In this document: positions 31,468 through 33,310 of the stretch, in pieces
How positions within the stretch are numbered: position 1 is the stretch's first letter
How the letters are laid out: each line of letters opens with the position of its first letter
Origin: Actinomycetota bacterium
GTDB taxonomy: Bacteria; Actinomycetota; AC-67
NCBI GenBank assembly: GCA_040905475.1
Contig: JBBDRM010000078.1
Coordinates: forward strand, 1-33,310
Direction of reading: 5' to 3'
DNA length: 33,310 nt
Program-made: the position numbers and the translations under genes
The notes under the pieces: generated by a model
What the model was told of the DNA's origin: nothing
The model's database searches: none
Seen by the model: the letters and a program-made list of their open reading frames with translations, nothing else

Positions 31468-32070
31468 TCATCGCGTTGTGCGTAGCAGCATCTGTATCTG
31501 CGATTTCGTTTCGATCGCCTCCGAGCAGTAGGTACGCCGGATCCGAGTGACAGCTCGCTTCGTGCTCATCCCTTGCAGGATCAGGAGCGCCGCAAGCGTG
31601 GTTCCGGTGCGTCCGTGCCCGCCGGCACATCCGATCTCGACGCGCTTGCCTTGCGCGGCTTGGTTCAGTACCCAGTGCAACGCGCGCATGAACCTACCTG
31701 GCTCGCGTGGAACGCCGAGGTCCGGCCATGGGTAAACGAGCAGCTTCGACGGCCGATACTGCGCGAAGCGTGGACGGAACCCCGGCGAGCAAAGCATCGT
31801 GACGCTTGCCCAACTGCCGTCAAGGTACATGCCGACGTCGGGCCATTCCATGTCGATATGGCCTTGGGGTCGGTCGAACCAAGCGGACGCGAACACGGTG
31901 ACACCGTCGAGCAATTCGACGGGTTCACGCCAGTGCCGGCATTGCGGTCGCCATGGAGCGATCCGCGTGGGCGCGCTCGGCAACCTTCTGTTGTGCGTGG
32001 GTCCTTCCCAGTCGGGCACTCCCTCGTCGAAGTCGTCCCAGTAGGCGTCCATCTCACGTTCTTGGGTCAT
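31468..32070 (-). CDS. Protein tyrosine / dual-specificity phosphatase
   Basis: This 200-aa protein starts at ATG 32070 behind AGGAAGAG. The catalytic loop is C148-AGGHG-R154 (Cys-x5-Arg), followed by TGTTLAALLI, and the WPD loop is present as YPWPDLGVP with the general acid D117. Both hallmarks of cysteine-based protein phosphatases are therefore intact. The N-terminal 60 residues are Pro/Trp/Arg-rich and unlike common family members. It is the last gene of a three-gene minus-strand set. Its substrate is unknown; it may hydrolyse phosphotyrosine or another phosphate ester. Confidence 0.75.
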   Translation of the reverse strand: MTQEREMDAYWDDFDEGVPDWEGPTHNRRLPSAPTRIAPWRPQCRHWREPVELLDGVTVFASAWFDRPQGHIDMEWPDVGMYLDGSWASVTMLCSPGFRPRFAQYRPSKLLVYPWPDLGVPREPGRFMRALHWVLNQAAQGKRVEIGCAGGHGRTGTTLAALLILQGMSTKRAVTRIRRTYCSEAIETKSQIQMLLRTTR

Positions 32071-32083
32071 CGCTCTTCCTTTC

Positions 32084-32791
32084 TCACGCGACGTCGTCGT
32101 AGCTGTCGAGGATCTGCACGCCGAGCCAGGTGGGATCGTGGTCGGCGCGCTGCAAGTAGTCCTGACGCCGCCATCGCCGCCTGACATCTACCGAGGCGTG
32201 GTGAAGCAGGACGGGATAGTCGTCGGCTCCATGTGCTTCGAGCACTTCGGGCAACTTGGAAACGTTGTAGAGCTTGTTCAAGATGCACCCGGTGTTGTGC
32301 TGAAGGTTGAAACACTGATCGACGAACAGGCGCGGCTTTCGTTTGCCTTCGAGATACGGACGGAGTGCGCGCACGGCGCACGCCCACGGGTAGCCGCCGA
32401 AGTTTCGCCGCCATCCGGGATTTCCGAATGCTTCCTCGGCGAGGTCGAGCGCATCGAGGCCGAACTTGCGTCGGATGACGGTCCACACGAGCCATGCTTT
32501 GCCGCGCGCGGTGTCGGAAACCTCGCGGAAGAACGGTTCGAGTTCGGGCGGCAACTCTTCGAGGTAGCGCTTGGCGTAGCGAAGCTCTCCGCCGATGGCC
32601 ATGTCGAGGTATCCGGCGAACTCGTTGGCGAGGGTGCGTTCGTGTCGGTCGAGTAGCTCGCATGCGAGTGCGTCGCCTCGCACGTTGGCGAGGTTTTCGA
32701 GGAGATAGAAGTCGGCGGCGTCCTGGGTGATGTCACGGTCGGGATCGAGGCGCCGGCCGCGCGCGACTGTGCGTTCGTTGATCGTGGACAT
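32084..32791 (-). CDS. Unrecognised 235-aa protein
   Basis: The start is ATG 32791, with a strong site AAGGAGGAGG just upstream. The 235-residue product is soluble, helical-looking and rich in Arg, Leu and Glu (VRGDALACELLDRHERTLANEFAGYL; LEELPPELEPFFREVSD). Tryptophans are frequent in the middle (KAWLVWTVIRRKFG; NPGWRRNFGGYPWACAVRALRPYL). No known domain is recognised. It is flanked by a RadC-like gene 26 bases before and the phosphatase gene 13 bases after, so it is part of one operon, typical of plasmid or integrative-element accessory modules. Confidence 0.65.
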   Translation of the reverse strand: MSTINERTVARGRRLDPDRDITQDAADFYLLENLANVRGDALACELLDRHERTLANEFAGYLDMAIGGELRYAKRYLEELPPELEPFFREVSDTARGKAWLVWTVIRRKFGLDALDLAEEAFGNPGWRRNFGGYPWACAVRALRPYLEGKRKPRLFVDQCFNLQHNTGCILNKLYNVSKLPEVLEAHGADDYPVLLHHASVDVRRRWRRQDYLQRADHDPTWLGVQILDSYDDVA

Positions 32792-32817
32792 GGTTACCTC
32801 CTCCTTGTTGTCGTGTG

Positions 32818-33249
32818 CTAGAGGGCTCCGTGATCGCGGAGCGAGGCGAAGCCCGTCGGGGTGACGACGAGGTGATCGACGAACTCGACGCCGAGCAGAT
32901 CGGCTGCCCGTGCGACCCGACGCGTGAGCGCGATGTCGTCGGGACTGGGTGTCGCCTCGCCGCTGGGATGGTTGTGCGCGAGCGCGAAGGCAGGTGCGGC
33001 GGTGAGAAGGACGGCGCCGAACAGGATCTGCATGTCGACCTGAGCGCTTGCGATGCCGCCGCGTGCGATCTCGTGATAGCCGCGGAGGCGGTGCCGTCGG
33101 TCGAGATGCATGCACAGAACGATCTCTTGCGGTTCGTCGCAGATCAGGCTGCGTGCAACGGTCGCGAGATCGGCCGGTGCCCAGATCTGGGTGCCGAAGG
33201 GAGCGCCCGCAGGTTCGCGGACGAGCGTGAGTCGATAACGCTCGGTCAT
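32818..33249 (-). CDS. RadC-like JAMM/MPN+ protein
   Basis: This 143-aa protein starts at ATG 33249 behind AAGGAGG. It has the JAMM metalloprotease-like motif: E42, then H92-N-H94-PSGEATPS102-PDD105, which fits HxHx7SxxD. The helix-hairpin-helix domain of full-length RadC is missing; such short RadC-like proteins are common on plasmids and integrative elements. The catalytic residues are intact, but no substrate is known for the family. Confidence 0.8.
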   Translation of the reverse strand: MTERYRLTLVREPAGAPFGTQIWAPADLATVARSLICDEPQEIVLCMHLDRRHRLRGYHEIARGGIASAQVDMQILFGAVLLTAAPAFALAHNHPSGEATPSPDDIALTRRVARAADLLGVEFVDHLVVTPTGFASLRDHGAL

Positions 33250-33310
33250 GGCTGGTCCTCCTTGGTTGAGAAAATGGAGAAGGGACCGGGACGGCGTGCG
33301 AGCCGTTCCC

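Noticed and set aside
31331-31531. Small plus-strand open frames after drmC
   Set aside because: They run through the terminator-like hairpin and antisense to the phosphatase gene, and have no ribosome sites.
33286-33310. Imperfect GGGACGGC / GCCGTTCCC hairpin at the right edge
   Set aside because: It has a one-base bulge and reaches the end of the window, so its full extent and role cannot be judged.
1-33310. CRISPR array, tRNA or rRNA genes, insertion sequence
   Set aside because: No regularly spaced direct repeats, tRNA-like CCA or T-loop patterns, transposase-like proteins or terminal inverted repeats were seen on either strand.

Overview
This is high-GC DNA with short intergenic gaps and genes joined mainly by ATGA/GTGA stop-start overlaps. 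The T4SS set of the Gram-positive PrgI/VirB4 (SCO6880) kind, a Tad pilus operon without secretin genes and a BTAD-type regulator all point to an actinobacterium, probably an uncultured Actinomycetota. Conjugation-type genes, a RadC-like JAMM protein and a defence operon together suggest a conjugative plasmid, an integrative element or a defence island. No integrase, att site, origin, tRNA, rRNA or CRISPR array is visible.

Layout. (1) Positions 1-2643, minus strand: a type IV secretion operon reading VirB2/TrbC-like pilin, VirB6/TrbL-like membrane protein, PrgI-family protein and VirB4-like ATPase. The ATPase is cut by the window edge. A compact predicted RNA fold lies just upstream of the pilin start. 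(2) 2870-4542: a divergent pair of regulators, a sigma-factor-like protein (minus) and an atypical OmpR/PhoB-like response regulator (plus). (3) 4634-5700, plus: a 50-aa zinc-ribbon protein and a DUF4238 protein. (4) 5737-15980, minus: a 13-gene Tad operon reading Phd-like antitoxin, CpaB, CpaE/TadZ, TadA, TadB, TadC, Flp-like pilin, two TadE-like proteins, a TadG-like protein, two secreted or anchored proteins, and a 935-aa membrane protein with LysM and SARP/BTAD domains. (5) 16364-31294, plus: a complete class 1 DISARM anti-phage operon, drmD-drmMI-X-drmA-drmB-drmC. X is a 527-aa DUF6119/TIGR04141-family protein inserted with ATGA overlaps on both sides. A 17-codon leader ORF with a strong ribosome binding site is coupled to drmD. 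(6) 31468-33249, minus: RadC-like JAMM protein, unknown protein and protein tyrosine phosphatase.

The main observations are the X gene embedded in DISARM and a shared regulatory element. The element is a tandem heptamer, CGGTAGA, with an 11-bp period. It lies upstream of the Tad operon and upstream of the response-regulator gene, a degenerate copy faces the sigma-like gene, and a single copy with 17 identical bases lies near the T4SS operon. An 11-bp heptamer period is the geometry expected for OmpR/PhoB- or SARP-type DNA-binding domains, and the window encodes one of each. This suggests that conjugation, pilus and regulator genes form one regulon.
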